Origin: Leifsonia sp. Leaf336
GTDB lineage: Bacteria > Actinomycetota > Actinomycetes > Actinomycetales > Microbacteriaceae
NCBI RefSeq assembly: GCF_001423695.1
Contig: NZ_LMOZ01000002.1
Span: forward strand, 930,504 to 994,503
Direction: 5' to 3'
DNA length: 64,000 nt
Each line of letters opens with the position of its first letter. Positions within the stretch are counted from its first letter, which is position 1. Below, in pieces: positions 1-10,996 of the stretch. Under the pieces are notes generated by a model, which had not been told where the DNA came from, made no database searches, and was given only the letters and a program-made list of their open reading frames with translations. The position numbers and the translations under genes are program-made.

Positions 1-330
1 GCGCTGTTCCCGGCCGGCGTGCCGAAGGCCATCTACATCATCGTGACGCCGATCGAGTTCATCTCGACCTTCATTCTGCGGCCGATCACCCTGACGCTCC
101 GACTCATGATGAACATGATCGTCGGGCACATGCTGCTGGTGCTCTTCTTCAGTGCGTCCGTGTTCTTCACGTTCGCACTCGGCCAGGGCTGGATCGTCCT
201 CGGCATCGGAGCGCTCGGGTTCGGCTTCATCTTCACTCTCTTCGAGATCCTGGTGGCCGTCCTCCAGGCCTACGTCTTCGCGCTGCTCACGGCTGTCTAC
301 ATCCAGCTCGCAGTCGCCGAGGAGCACTAA
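1..330 (+). CDS. atpB: F0 ATP synthase subunit a, C-terminal part (5'-truncated by window)
   Basis: The reading frame is open from base 1, so the gene begins upstream; about 109 residues are visible. Subunit a forms the two proton half-channels beside the c-ring in the membrane. The fragment contains the family helix LRPITLTLRLMMNM, whose Arg (residue 34 of the visible part) matches the essential arginine that contacts the c-ring carboxylate. Two further hydrophobic helices follow, ending in VYIQLAVAEEH. It is followed by atpE after 51 bases. The GTG at base 19 is an internal valine, not the start. Confidence 0.96.
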   Translation, partial: ALFPAGVPKAIYIIVTPIEFISTFILRPITLTLRLMMNMIVGHMLLVLFFSASVFFTFALGQGWIVLGIGALGFGFIFTLFEILVAVLQAYVFALLTAVYIQLAVAEEH

Positions 331-603
<273 letters not shown>

Positions 604-634
604 TCCTCCTCATCTCTCTCAATAAGGAGGAACG

Positions 635-1201
635 ATGATCAACGGTGTGATCCGCGCCGCTACGGAGGGCGAGACGATCAATCCGCTCATCCCGCAGTGG
701 TATGACATCGTCGGGTCGCTGATCTGCTTCGTCGTCATCCTGATCTTCTTCTGGATCTACGCGCTGCCGCGCATGCAGAAGCTCCTGGATCAGCGTGCCG
801 AGGCGATCGAAGGCAACATCGCGAAGGCCGACGAAGCTCAGCACAAGGCCGAGGCGCTGCTCGAGGAGTACACCGCCCAGCTCGCCGACGCGCGGGCCGA
901 GGCGGCCAAGATCCGCGAGACCGCACGTACCGACGGTCAGCAGATCGTCGCAGAGGCCAAGGACAACGCAGCGGCCGAGGCTGCCCGCGTGACCGCCACC
1001 GCCCAGGCCCAGATCGAGGCAGAGCGCAAGTCCGCTCTCGTCTCGCTGCGTGGCGAAGTGGGCTCGCTCGCGATCGACCTCGCCTCCGGCGTCGTCGGCG
1101 AGGTGCTCACGGACGACAAGAAGGCTCAGGCGATCGTCGACCGGTTCCTGGCCGACCTCGAGTCCAGCGAGAAGGCCGAGAAGGCAGGGTCGAGCAACTG
1201 A
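635..1201 (+). CDS. atpF: F0 ATP synthase subunit b
   Basis: A 188-residue peripheral-stalk subunit. One N-terminal membrane helix (about residues 25-45, IVGSLICFVVILIFFWIYAL) is followed by a long charged, Ala/Glu/Lys-rich coiled coil (about 50-160), which dimerises and holds F1 against rotation. A strong Shine-Dalgarno, AAGGAGG, precedes the ATG at 635. Its TGA shares one base with the atpH ATG (TGATG), which suggests translational coupling. Confidence 0.96.
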   Translation: MINGVIRAATEGETINPLIPQWYDIVGSLICFVVILIFFWIYALPRMQKLLDQRAEAIEGNIAKADEAQHKAEALLEEYTAQLADARAEAAKIRETARTDGQQIVAEAKDNAAAEAARVTATAQAQIEAERKSALVSLRGEVGSLAIDLASGVVGEVLTDDKKAQAIVDRFLADLESSEKAEKAGSSN

Positions 1202-1992
1202 TGGGAAGCGCCTCCAGAGAAGCACTGGCCCGATCCGTCTCGGCTCTCGCCGGGCTCGGGTCCAAGGCCGATCTGGCGACGGCTGAAGACCTGTTCGCCG
1301 CAGGACGAGTCGTCGCCGACTCCGCCCAGCTCCGTTCGGTCCTCGGTGACCCTTCGGCTTCGGCGGAGGGCAAGACCGCGCTCGTCGAGCGCGTCTTCGC
1401 CTCGCTCTCCGCTCCCGCGGTTCAGCTGCTGACAGTCGTGGCGGGCGAGCGCTGGTCGAACCAGAACGACCTCCTCGGCGCGATCGAAGAGCTCGGAATC
1501 CGAGCGATCGCCGCGTCGTCGCCTCGCAACGTGGACATCCCGGGCGAGCTCTTCGCGTTCGGAGGCGCCGTGACCTCCGATGCCGGGCTCGAGCTCGCGC
1601 TCCGCAGCAAGCTGGCGGCGCCGGAGGCCAAGGCACAGCTGGCGGAGCGCCTGCTCGCAGGCAAGGCCTCCAAGCAGACCGTCGCGATCGTGCGTCAGCT
1701 GGTCCTCCAGCCGCGCGGACGCAGCGTCCGCGAATCGCTGCGCGAGGCCGCACGCATCGTCGCCGCGCAGTACGACCAGAAGATCGCGACCGTCGTGACG
1801 GCGATGCCGCTCCCGGCCGAGCAGGCCGAGCGCCTCCGTGCGAGTCTCGCCGCGAAGTACGGCGATCTCAAGCTCAACGAGGTGGTCGATCCGTCGATCC
1901 TCGGCGGCATGCGGGTGCAGATCGGCGACGACGTCATCGACGGAAGCGTCTCGTCGCGCCTCACCGAACTTAGACTTCAGCTGGCGGGCTGA
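1201..1992 (+). CDS. atpH: F1 ATP synthase subunit delta
   Basis: A 263-residue peripheral-stalk cap (OSCP) that joins subunit b to the top of the alpha/beta hexamer. The length is typical of actinobacterial delta subunits, which are longer than the roughly 180-residue enterobacterial form. The C-terminal region shows the family-like ending ...VDPSILGGMRVQIGDDVIDGS... that resembles the OSCP signature. The start overlaps the atpF stop by one base; atpA follows after 23 bases. Confidence 0.95.
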   Translation: MGSASREALARSVSALAGLGSKADLATAEDLFAAGRVVADSAQLRSVLGDPSASAEGKTALVERVFASLSAPAVQLLTVVAGERWSNQNDLLGAIEELGIRAIAASSPRNVDIPGELFAFGGAVTSDAGLELALRSKLAAPEAKAQLAERLLAGKASKQTVAIVRQLVLQPRGRSVRESLREAARIVAAQYDQKIATVVTAMPLPAEQAERLRASLAAKYGDLKLNEVVDPSILGGMRVQIGDDVIDGSVSSRLTELRLQLAG

Positions 1993-2015
1993 CCGCCCCA
2001 ACATAGGGAATTACG

Positions 2016-3653
2016 ATGGCAGACATTCAGATCAGCCCCGATGAAATCCGGGACGCGCTCAAGGACTTCGTCTCGAAGTACGAGCCGACCACCGCAGAGA
2101 CGGTCGAGGTCGGACACGTCCTCGACGCCTCCGACGGCATCGCGCACGTCGAGGGCCTCCCCGGCGTGATGGCCAACGAGCTCATCCGCTTCGCGGACGG
2201 CACCCTGGGCCTGGCGCAGAACCTCGACGAGAACGAGATCGGCGTCGTGGTCCTCGGCGAGTTCGACCAGATCGTGGAGGGCATGGAGGTGACCCGCACC
2301 GGCGAGGTCCTCTCCGTCCCGGTCGGCGACGGCTACCTCGGCCGCGTGGTCGACCCGCTCGGCAACCCGATCGACGGTCTCGGCGAGATCGCCACGGAAG
2401 GCCGCCGCGAGCTCGAGCTCCAGGCACCCGGCGTCATGCAGCGCAAGTCGGTGCACGAGCCGCTCCAGACCGGCATCAAGGCGATCGACGCCATGATCCC
2501 CGTCGGCCGCGGTCAGCGCCAGCTGATCATCGGCGACCGCCAGACCGGTAAGACGGCCATCGCGATCGACACGATCATCAACCAGAAGGCCAACTGGGAG
2601 TCGGGCGACGTCAACAAGCAGGTGCGCTGCATCTACGTCGCCATCGGCCAGAAGGGCTCGACCATCGCTTCGGTGAAGGGCGCGCTCGAAGACGCCGGCG
2701 CGATGGAGTACACCACCATCGTCGCGGCCCCGGCCTCCGACCCGGCCGGCTTCAAGTACCTCGCCCCCTACACCGGCTCGGCCATCGGCCAGCACTGGAT
2801 GTACGGCGGCAAGCACGTCCTCATCATCTTCGACGACCTGTCGAAGCAGGCCGAGGCCTACCGCGCCGTCTCGCTCCTCCTCCGCCGTCCGCCGGGACGC
2901 GAGGCCTACCCGGGTGACGTGTTCTACCTGCACTCCCGCCTGCTGGAGCGTTGCGCCAAGCTCTCCGACGAGCTGGGTGCCGGTTCGATGACCGGTCTGC
3001 CGATCATCGAGACCAAGGCGAACGACGTCTCGGCGTACATCCCGACCAACGTGATCTCGATCACCGACGGCCAGATCTTCCTGCAGTCCGACCTCTTCAA
3101 CGCCAACCAGCGTCCCGCGGTCGACGTCGGAATCTCGGTCTCGCGAGTCGGTGGTGATGCGCAGGTCAAGTCGATCAAGAAGGTCTCCGGCACGCTCAAG
3201 CTCGAGCTCGCCCAGTACCGCTCGCTCGAGGCGTTCGCCATGTTCGCCTCCGATCTGGACGCCGCCAGCCGCCGCCAGCTCGCCCGCGGCGCCCGACTGA
3301 CCGAACTGCTCAAGCAGCCGCAGTACTCGCCGTTCCCCGTCGAGGAGCAGGTCGTCTCGATCTGGGCCGGCACCAACGGCAAGCTCGACGAGGTCGCGGT
3401 GGAGGACATCCTCCGCTTCGAGGCCGAGCTGCTCGACCACCTGCGTCGCAACACCGACATCCTCACCACGCTGCGCGAGACCAACGTTCTCGACGACGAC
3501 ACGGTGTCGAAGCTGGGCGAAGAGGTCGACAAGTTCAAGCTCGAGTTCCAGACCGGCGAGGGCAAGCCCCTCGCATCGGTCGGACGCGAGGAGTTCGAGG
3601 CCAGCGCCGAAGAGGACGTCAACCAGGAGCGCATCGTCAAGGCGAAGCGCTGA
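2016..3653 (+). CDS. atpA: F1 ATP synthase subunit alpha
   Basis: A 545-residue non-catalytic nucleotide-binding subunit of the alpha3beta3 head. The Walker A motif GDRQTGKT lies near residues 173-180, and the alpha-type segment [14 protein letters not shown] lies in the C-terminal half. The N-terminal beta-barrel reads [17 protein letters not shown]. Full family length and intact. The ATG at 2016 follows a weak GGGAA-like Shine-Dalgarno. It is flanked by atpH and atpG. Confidence 0.97.
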   Translation: MADIQISPDEIRDALKDFVSKYEPTTAETVEVGHVLDASDGIAHVEGLPGVMANELIRFADGTLGLAQNLDENEIGVVVLGEFDQIVEGMEVTRTGEVLSVPVGDGYLGRVVDPLGNPIDGLGEIATEGRRELELQAPGVMQRKSVHEPLQTGIKAIDAMIPVGRGQRQLIIGDRQTGKTAIAIDTIINQKANWESGDVNKQVRCIYVAIGQKGSTIASVKGALEDAGAMEYTTIVAAPASDPAGFKYLAPYTGSAIGQHWMYGGKHVLIIFDDLSKQAEAYRAVSLLLRRPPGREAYPGDVFYLHSRLLERCAKLSDELGAGSMTGLPIIETKANDVSAYIPTNVISITDGQIFLQSDLFNANQRPAVDVGISVSRVGGDAQVKSIKKVSGTLKLELAQYRSLEAFAMFASDLDAASRRQLARGARLTELLKQPQYSPFPVEEQVVSIWAGTNGKLDEVAVEDILRFEAELLDHLRRNTDILTTLRETNVLDDDTVSKLGEEVDKFKLEFQTGEGKPLASVGREEFEASAEEDVNQERIVKAKR

Positions 3654-3679
3654 GCACGGATAGGTACTGAGGAAGACAC

Positions 3680-6068
<2,389 letters not shown>

Positions 6069-6070
6069 GC

Positions 6071-6331
6071 ATGGCTGTCCTCAACGTCAGCGTCGTCGCG
6101 GCCGACCACGAAGTGTGGTCGGGTGAGGCGAGCATGGTCGTGGCACGGACCGTGGAAGGGCAGATCGGTATCCTGCCCGGCCACGAGCCGCTCCTCGCCA
6201 TCCTCGCTCAGGGCGAGGTGCGGGTGACCCTCAATGGAGGCGAGTCGATCGCGGCGCAGGCCGACGACGGCTTCCTCTCCGTCGAGAACAACACCGTCAC
6301 CATCGTTGCCCGTCAGGCCGAGCTCGTCTGA
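6071..6331 (+). CDS. atpC: F1 ATP synthase subunit epsilon, short form
   Basis: An 86-residue epsilon subunit that links gamma to the c-ring. The N-terminal beta-sandwich motif VWSGEASMVVARTVEGQIGILPGHEPLLAIL is clear. The protein stops where the C-terminal two-helix inhibitory domain would begin in E. coli (about 138 residues), so regulation by that arm is probably absent. The ATG at 6071 lies 2 bases after the atpD stop; an earlier in-frame ATG at 6038 would lie inside atpD and is rejected. Confidence 0.94.
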   Translation: MAVLNVSVVAADHEVWSGEASMVVARTVEGQIGILPGHEPLLAILAQGEVRVTLNGGESIAAQADDGFLSVENNTVTIVARQAELV

Positions 6332-6332
6332 T

Positions 6333-6890
6333 ATGCCCGACAAGGCAGCCCCGCTCGACCGGCAGTTCGGAGACGTCCGCGTCCCCGTCCTCGTCGTGAC
6401 GGCGGGGCTTCCTGGTTCGGGCAAGTCCACCATCGCGGAGATCGTCGCGGGCCGGCTCGGCGCCACGGCGATCTCGGTGGACCCGATCGAGGCCGCGATC
6501 CTCAAAGCCGGCATCGATGCCGACCAGCCGACCGGACTCGCCGCCTATCTGGTGGCCGAGCGGATGGCCGAGCAGGTGCTGATAAGCGGTCAGTCGGTGA
6601 TCGTCGACGCCGTGAACGCCGTGGAGCCGGCACGACTGCAGTGGCGCGGCCTCGCGGAGCGCTGCGGCGTGAAACTGAGTGTGATCGAGACCGTCTGCTC
6701 CGACGCGGAGCTCCATGAGGAGCGGCTCGCCAAGCGCACCGGCTTGACCGCCGCCTACGCGGTGGAGCAGAGCATCGACGAGTACGCGGAATGGAAGGGC
6801 GCAGCCGCGTCGCTTCCCCGCATCACGCTCGACACGTCCCGTCCCCTGGGCGAGAATGTCGACGCAGCATTCGCCTTCCTGGAGCGCTGA
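6333..6890 (+). CDS. AAA/zeta-like P-loop kinase
   Basis: A 185-residue P-loop protein with Walker A GLPGSGKST (residues 25-33). It is followed by an aspartate-containing strand (ISVDPIEAAIL) and an LID-like basic segment (HEERLAKRTG). This fold phosphorylates small molecules or nucleotides; the substrate is unknown. I chose the ATG at 6333, one base after the atpC stop, because the longer reading frame would overlap atpC with low-complexity sequence. It abuts yaaA directly, so the two are probably cotranscribed with or after the atp operon. Confidence 0.8.
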   Translation: MPDKAAPLDRQFGDVRVPVLVVTAGLPGSGKSTIAEIVAGRLGATAISVDPIEAAILKAGIDADQPTGLAAYLVAERMAEQVLISGQSVIVDAVNAVEPARLQWRGLAERCGVKLSVIETVCSDAELHEERLAKRTGLTAAYAVEQSIDEYAEWKGAAASLPRITLDTSRPLGENVDAAFAFLER

Positions 6891-7697
6891 GTGCTCCTTC
6901 TCCTTCCTCCGTCGGAGACCAAGCGCGACGGGGGAGCGGACGTCCCGCTCGCCTTCGAGCCACTGGGATTCCCTGCTCTGACCTCCACGCGGTCCGCCGT
7001 CGTCGACGAGACGGTCGCGATGAGCGCGTCGCCGGACGCCGCGGCACGGGCGTTGAAGCTCGGGCCGAAGCACGCGGCCGCCGAGGTGGAACGCAACCGG
7101 GTCCTGCGATCGGCGCCGACTCTGCCTGCTCTGCTGCGGTATACGGGAGTGCTCTACGACGCGCTGGACGCCGATTCCTTCACGGCTGACCAGTGGCGCT
7201 TCGCGGCCGAGAGCGTCGCGGTGCAGTCCGCCCTGCTCGGGCTGGTGCGCGCCGCGGACCCGATCCCGGCGTATCGGCTGTCGTTCGACTCCCGGCTCTC
7301 GACCTCGCTCAAGAAGCGGTGGAGCGCTGTGTGCGCCGAGGAGCTCGCGTCGGTCGACGGTGTCATCCTCGACCTGCGCTCCGAGGGCTACGCCGCCCTC
7401 GGCCCGCTGCCGGCGCGGGAGGGCGCACACTACCTCCGGGTGCTCGCGCGCGACGAGAGCGGCACGGTTCGCGCGCTGAACCACTTCAACAAGCAGGCCA
7501 AGGGCCTCTTCACCCGCGCGCTCGTCGAGCACGGTGAGCATTTCGACTCGACGGACGAGTTGCTGGGCTGGGCGAAGGGGGAGGGCTATGAGCTCAGCCG
7601 CTCCGCCGACCGTGCCGGCGAACTCGATCTGGTGGTGCCCGAGGTGACCGGCACACCCGGCAAGCTCACCGCGGTGCTCCGAGCTTCAGTACGCTGA
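6891..7697 (+). CDS. yaaA: YaaA (UPF0246/DUF328) peroxide-stress protein
   Basis: A 268-residue protein starting MLLLLPPSETK, which is the hallmark N-terminus of the YaaA family. Other family-like segments are LRYTGVLYDALDADSF, IPAYRLSFDSRL and HFNKQAKG. In E. coli, YaaA limits intracellular iron and DNA damage during hydrogen peroxide stress by binding DNA. The GTG start follows the previous stop with no gap, implying translational coupling. There is no disrupted region. Confidence 0.9.
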   Translation: MLLLLPPSETKRDGGADVPLAFEPLGFPALTSTRSAVVDETVAMSASPDAAARALKLGPKHAAAEVERNRVLRSAPTLPALLRYTGVLYDALDADSFTADQWRFAAESVAVQSALLGLVRAADPIPAYRLSFDSRLSTSLKKRWSAVCAEELASVDGVILDLRSEGYAALGPLPAREGAHYLRVLARDESGTVRALNHFNKQAKGLFTRALVEHGEHFDSTDELLGWAKGEGYELSRSADRAGELDLVVPEVTGTPGKLTAVLRASVR

Positions 7698-8021
7698 CAC
7701 TCAGCCGGCTGAGAATGCGCTGCGCGGCGTGTCCGGTAGTGGTGCTCGGAGTGTAAGTGAGATAAACTCAACTCACAAGAGAGAGGGGACACCTCACCGA
7801 GGTCGCGCGCCGTGAGGCGATTCGACCTCCCATATGCCAGTCGGGTCGGCACGCTGATCGCAGGCACTCCATTCGGACGTGTCTGTTGCCGGAGCCGGTG
7901 TGGCGGCTGCACAGTGATTCCGCCTGCGGTCGGGCACGAGCGGACGCGCCGCCACCAGCGAGAACGGTTCCATTGATCGCGACCGCCGGCCCGACTCCTC
8001 TTGTGCCCAGTGTCCCGCCGA
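7698..8021. other. 324-bp gene-free interval between convergent yaaA and tag
   Basis: No credible protein can be read here on either strand; the open frames present are shadows of tag or low-complexity. The interval holds an AT-rich promoter-like patch (TAAACT at 7763-7768, within an inverted GTGAG/CTCAC pair) and overlapping inverted repeats at 7792-7829. A further inverted pair, GCGGTCG near 7926 and CGACCGC near 7984, lies further on. It could encode a small RNA. Confidence 0.5.
7792..7829 (+). other. Candidate structured RNA with pseudoknot topology
   Basis: Two interleaved inverted repeats are visible: CCTCAC (7792-7797) pairs with GTGAGG (7812-7817), and GAGGTCG (7799-7805) pairs with CGACCTC (7823-7829). 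The order 5'S1-5'S2-3'S1-3'S2 is that of an H-type pseudoknot. A TAAACT box at 7763-7768 could start a transcript about 20-25 nt upstream. Chance pairing in 72% GC DNA is possible. Confidence 0.35.
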
Positions 8022-8669
8022 TCAGCGCCCCGCGCGGAAACAGCCCGCGAAGTGGTCGTCGACCATTCCCGTCGCCTGCATGAGCGCGTACATCGTGGTC
8101 GGGCCGACGAAGCGGAAGGCCCGGCCCCTGAGCTCCTTGCTGAGAGCTGTCGACTCGGCGGTCACGGCGGGTACATCGCCCCAGGCTCGTGGCCGCTCGC
8201 GCGCGCCGCGGGGAGCGAAGCCCCACATGAGCTCGTCCAGGGGCGCGTCGAGGGCCAGCGTCGCCTTCGCGTTCGAGATGGTGGCCTCGATCTTGCCGCG
8301 ATGGCGGATGATCCGTTCATCGCCCAACAGGCGCTGCACGTCGCTCTCGGTCATCGCCGCGACACGCGCGGGGTCGAACCCGTGGAAGACCTCGCGGAAG
8401 GCGGGCCGGCGCCTCAGGATGGTGATCCAAGAGAGCCCCGCCTGAAATCCTTCGAGGCAGAGCTTCTCGTACAGTGCGCGCGGATCGTGCTGCGGCGTGC
8501 CCCATTCCTCGTCGTGGTAGCGACGGTACTCGGCGTCGTTCGCCGACCACGAGCAGCGCGCCACCCCGTCGTCGCCGACCACGACAACGGACCGGGTGGG
8601 TGCGGCAGCCGGCGTCGCAGGCGACGCGGACGGGGACGGGGACTCGGGATGCTGGTCGGTGGAGGTCAT
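8022..8669 (-). CDS. tag: DNA-3-methyladenine glycosylase I
   Basis: A 215-residue base-excision repair enzyme that removes 3-methyladenine from alkylated DNA. After a Pro/Ser/Ala-rich tail of about 30 residues comes the Tag core RCSWSANDAEYRRYHDEEWG. The zinc ligands of the family are visible as Cys39, His52, His206 and Cys210 (DDHFAGC at the C-terminus). The glycosylase fold motif EGFQAGLSWITILRRR is present. The start at 8669 overlaps the ogt stop by four bases (ATGA), so the two repair genes form an operon. Longer upstream reading is out-of-frame ogt sequence. Confidence 0.93.
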   Translation of the reverse strand: MTSTDQHPESPSPSASPATPAAAPTRSVVVVGDDGVARCSWSANDAEYRRYHDEEWGTPQHDPRALYEKLCLEGFQAGLSWITILRRRPAFREVFHGFDPARVAAMTESDVQRLLGDERIIRHRGKIEATISNAKATLALDAPLDELMWGFAPRGARERPRAWGDVPAVTAESTALSKELRGRAFRFVGPTTMYALMQATGMVDDHFAGCFRAGR

Positions 8670-9163
8670 GCGGCCAGCGTGATCCCCTCGTGCTCCAGGA
8701 GCCAGAGCTTGGTGGGGATGCCCTCCCCGCCGCTGTAGCCGGTGATCTTGCCGGACGACGAGAGCACGCGATGGCAGCCGATGATGATCGGGACGGGGTT
8801 GGCGCCGACGGCACCGCCGATGGCTCGCCCGTAGCCGGGCCGCCCGATCGCGAGACCGAGTTCGCCGTAGGTGGTGAGCGTGCCGTACTCGAGCCCCGAG
8901 AGCCGTTCCCACACCGCGGTGCGGAAGGGCGTTCCCGTTAGCTGGACCGGGATGTCGAACGTGCGCCTCGTGCCCGCGAAGTACTCCTCGAGTTGAGCGG
9001 CAGCGTCGTCGAGTACGGCCGAGCTGCGTTCGGGGTGATCGTCGAACGGGAGCACGTCGTCGCGTGCGATCGACAGCGAGGTGACCGCCTCGTTGTCTGC
9101 GGTCAGCTCGATGCGGCCGACCGGGCTCGGAATGCGGAGAAGGTACGAGAAGGAACTGCTCAT
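8666..9163 (-). CDS. ogt: Methylated-DNA--protein-cysteine methyltransferase
   Basis: A 165-residue suicide repair protein that transfers O6-alkyl groups from guanine to its own cysteine. The acceptor is Cys130 in IIIGCHRVL; the usual PCHR is GCHR here. The helix-turn-helix region YGTLTTYGELGLAIGRPGYGRAIGGA and the C-terminal GYSGGEGIPTKLWLLEHEG match the family. The ATG is preceded six bases upstream by TAGAGT, so the transcript is probably leaderless. It is the first gene of the ogt-tag operon. Confidence 0.93.
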   Translation of the reverse strand: MSSSFSYLLRIPSPVGRIELTADNEAVTSLSIARDDVLPFDDHPERSSAVLDDAAAQLEEYFAGTRRTFDIPVQLTGTPFRTAVWERLSGLEYGTLTTYGELGLAIGRPGYGRAIGGAVGANPVPIIIGCHRVLSSSGKITGYSGGEGIPTKLWLLEHEGITLAA

Positions 9164-9294
9164 GGGTCGACTCTAGGGCCGGCGTCCGACACTCACTCGC
9201 GGAAATCGGACATGGGGGATAAGTCGTTCGCGCGGTGCGCTGTGGAGGAGTTCGCGATTCGGTCGCGGGCGATGCGCTGCCTAGACTCGACGGC

Positions 9295-10266
9295 ATGGCG
9301 AACATCGAATACCGCACTCTCGGACCTTCGGGCCTGATCGTCTCGACGATCGGTCTCGGCTGCAACAACTTCGGCCGCGCCGGCACGGCCACCGAGACGC
9401 AGGAGGGCACCGATGCCGTCATCGGCGCGGCGATCGATGCCGGAGTGACGTTCTTCGACACGGCCGACATCTACGGCAAGGAGCGCGGGCTCTCCGAGAC
9501 CCTGATGGGCAAATCGCTCGAGGGCAAGCGCGATCGAATCGTCCTCGCGTCGAAGTTCGGAATGGACATGGCCGGCACCAACGGCCCCGACTGGGGCGTG
9601 CGCGGATCGCGCCGCTACATCCGGCTCGCCGTGGAGGCCTCCCTGCGCCGCCTGCGCACCGACTGGATCGACCTGTACCAGCTGCACCGTCCCGACCCGT
9701 CGACGCCCATCGAGGAGACGCTCGCGACCCTCGACGACCTCATCACCGAGGGGAAGATCCGCTACATCGGCCACTCGAACCTCGCCGGCTGGCAGATCGC
9801 GGAGGCGGAGTTCACCGCCCGTCTCGCCGGGCACCCGCGGTTCATCTCGTCGCAGAACGAGTACAGCCTCCTGGAGCGCGACGCGGAGCGCGAGGTGCTG
9901 CCGGCGGTCAACTCCTACGGACTCGGGTTCCTGCCGTTCTTCCCGCTCTACAACGGGCTTTTCACAGGAAAGTTCAGCCGTTCGGGCGGCCCTGCCGACA
10001 GCCGCATCATGATGCAGCGCAAGCACCTGCTCGAGGGAGCGCCGTGGGACGCGATCGAGCAGTACCAGCGGTTCTGCGACGAGCGCGGTGTCACGATGCT
10101 CGCCGCGACCTTCGCCTGGCTGCTCGCCCAGCCGGGCCTCACCAGCGTCATCGCGGGCGCCACCCGTCCCGAGCAGATCGTGGCGAACGCCGAGGCGGCC
10201 ACGTCGTGGTCGCCCACGGCCGACGAACTGGAGACCATCTCGGGCTTCTTCCCGCGCCCGAGCTGA
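9295..10266 (+). CDS. Aldo/keto reductase
   Basis: A 323-residue NADPH-dependent oxidoreductase with a TIM-barrel fold. The catalytic tetrad is visible as Asp55 and Tyr60 (FFDTADIYG), Lys87 (ASKFGM) and His131 (YQLHRPDP). The cofactor-binding end is VIAGATRPEQIVANAEA. The substrate cannot be told; this group includes YajO/Gcy-like general aldehyde reductases. The ATG at 9295 follows a TAGACT box (9282-9287) by seven bases, which fits leaderless transcription, and the longer frame from 9235 is therefore rejected. Confidence 0.9.
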   Translation: MANIEYRTLGPSGLIVSTIGLGCNNFGRAGTATETQEGTDAVIGAAIDAGVTFFDTADIYGKERGLSETLMGKSLEGKRDRIVLASKFGMDMAGTNGPDWGVRGSRRYIRLAVEASLRRLRTDWIDLYQLHRPDPSTPIEETLATLDDLITEGKIRYIGHSNLAGWQIAEAEFTARLAGHPRFISSQNEYSLLERDAEREVLPAVNSYGLGFLPFFPLYNGLFTGKFSRSGGPADSRIMMQRKHLLEGAPWDAIEQYQRFCDERGVTMLAATFAWLLAQPGLTSVIAGATRPEQIVANAEAATSWSPTADELETISGFFPRPS

Positions 10267-10308
10267 GCTTCGGGGAGTCGTTCGCTCAGGGCGAACAGAA
10301 TTCGCGTT

Positions 10309-10324
10309 GTGAGTGAGCACTCAC
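10309..10324. promoter_or_regulatory. Perfect 16-bp operator for the adjacent TetR regulator
   Basis: GTGAGTG (10309-10315) and CACTCAC (10318-10324) are perfect inverted arms with a 2-bp centre. The site sits just upstream of a TACCAT -10 box (10331-10336) that lies seven bases before the GTG start. A bound repressor would cover the -35 region. The likely ligand is the downstream TetR protein controlling itself and the ABC exporter (inference from position). Confidence 0.75.
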
Positions 10325-10343
10325 TCCGCTTACCATTTCGTTC

Positions 10344-10985
10344 GTGGAGATGAGTACGGAGGCCGATCAGGAGGCCGACCAGCCGGCGCGTACGCGCGCG
10401 CAGCCGCTCGCGCCCGAGGACCGCAAAGCGATGATCATCGACGCCGTGATCCCGCTGCTCGTCGAGCATGGCCGCGGGGTGACCTCCCGCCAGATCGCCG
10501 ACGCGGCCGGCATCGCCGAAGGCACGATCTTCCGCGCGTTCGGCGACAAGGAGACCCTCGTCCAGGCGGCCGTCGAGAAGTACCTCGACCCGGAGCCGCT
10601 GCGCGAAGCCCTCCGTTCGATCGACCCCGCCCTGTCGCTCGAGAGCAAGGTCAGGGCGATCGTCTACCTCCTGCGCGAACGGTTCACGAGCGTCATGCGG
10701 ATCATGGCGGTCGTCGGTCATCAGCGGCCTCCCGTGCCGCAGGAGCGCACCGAGTTCGCTGCCATCATCGCCCAGATCCTCGCGCCGGAGGCCGACGACC
10801 TCAACTGGCCTCCGGAGCGCGTCGCGCACATCCTCCGCCTCATCAGCTTCTCGTCTGCGTTCCCCGCCTTGAACGACGGAATCGAGTTCAGCGTCGACGA
10901 CCTCGCCCGGATCGCCCTCGTCGGCGTCGCCGGCCGGCCGTTCGCGATCTACACACCCACGACAGCCGCCGATGCGGCAGAGTAG
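10344..10985 (+). CDS. TetR-family transcriptional repressor
   Basis: A 213-residue regulator. The DNA-binding helix-turn-helix is at about residues 45-70 (GVTSRQIADAAGIAEGTIFRAFGDKETL), preceded by a charged N-terminal tail; the rest is the helical ligand pocket. It probably represses itself and the two ABC genes that follow after 11 bases, through the palindrome at 10309-10324. GTG 10344 (leaderless from TACCAT) is used here; an in-frame ATG at 10350 is an alternative. Confidence 0.9.
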   Translation: MEMSTEADQEADQPARTRAQPLAPEDRKAMIIDAVIPLLVEHGRGVTSRQIADAAGIAEGTIFRAFGDKETLVQAAVEKYLDPEPLREALRSIDPALSLESKVRAIVYLLRERFTSVMRIMAVVGHQRPPVPQERTEFAAIIAQILAPEADDLNWPPERVAHILRLISFSSAFPALNDGIEFSVDDLARIALVGVAGRPFAIYTPTTAADAAE

Positions 10986-10996
10986 GGAGAGCCACG

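Noticed and set aside
8670-9470. N-terminal extension of the tag reading frame to 482 residues
   Set aside because: The extra part overlaps ogt in another frame and is low-complexity; the ATGA junction at 8666-8669 sets the true start.
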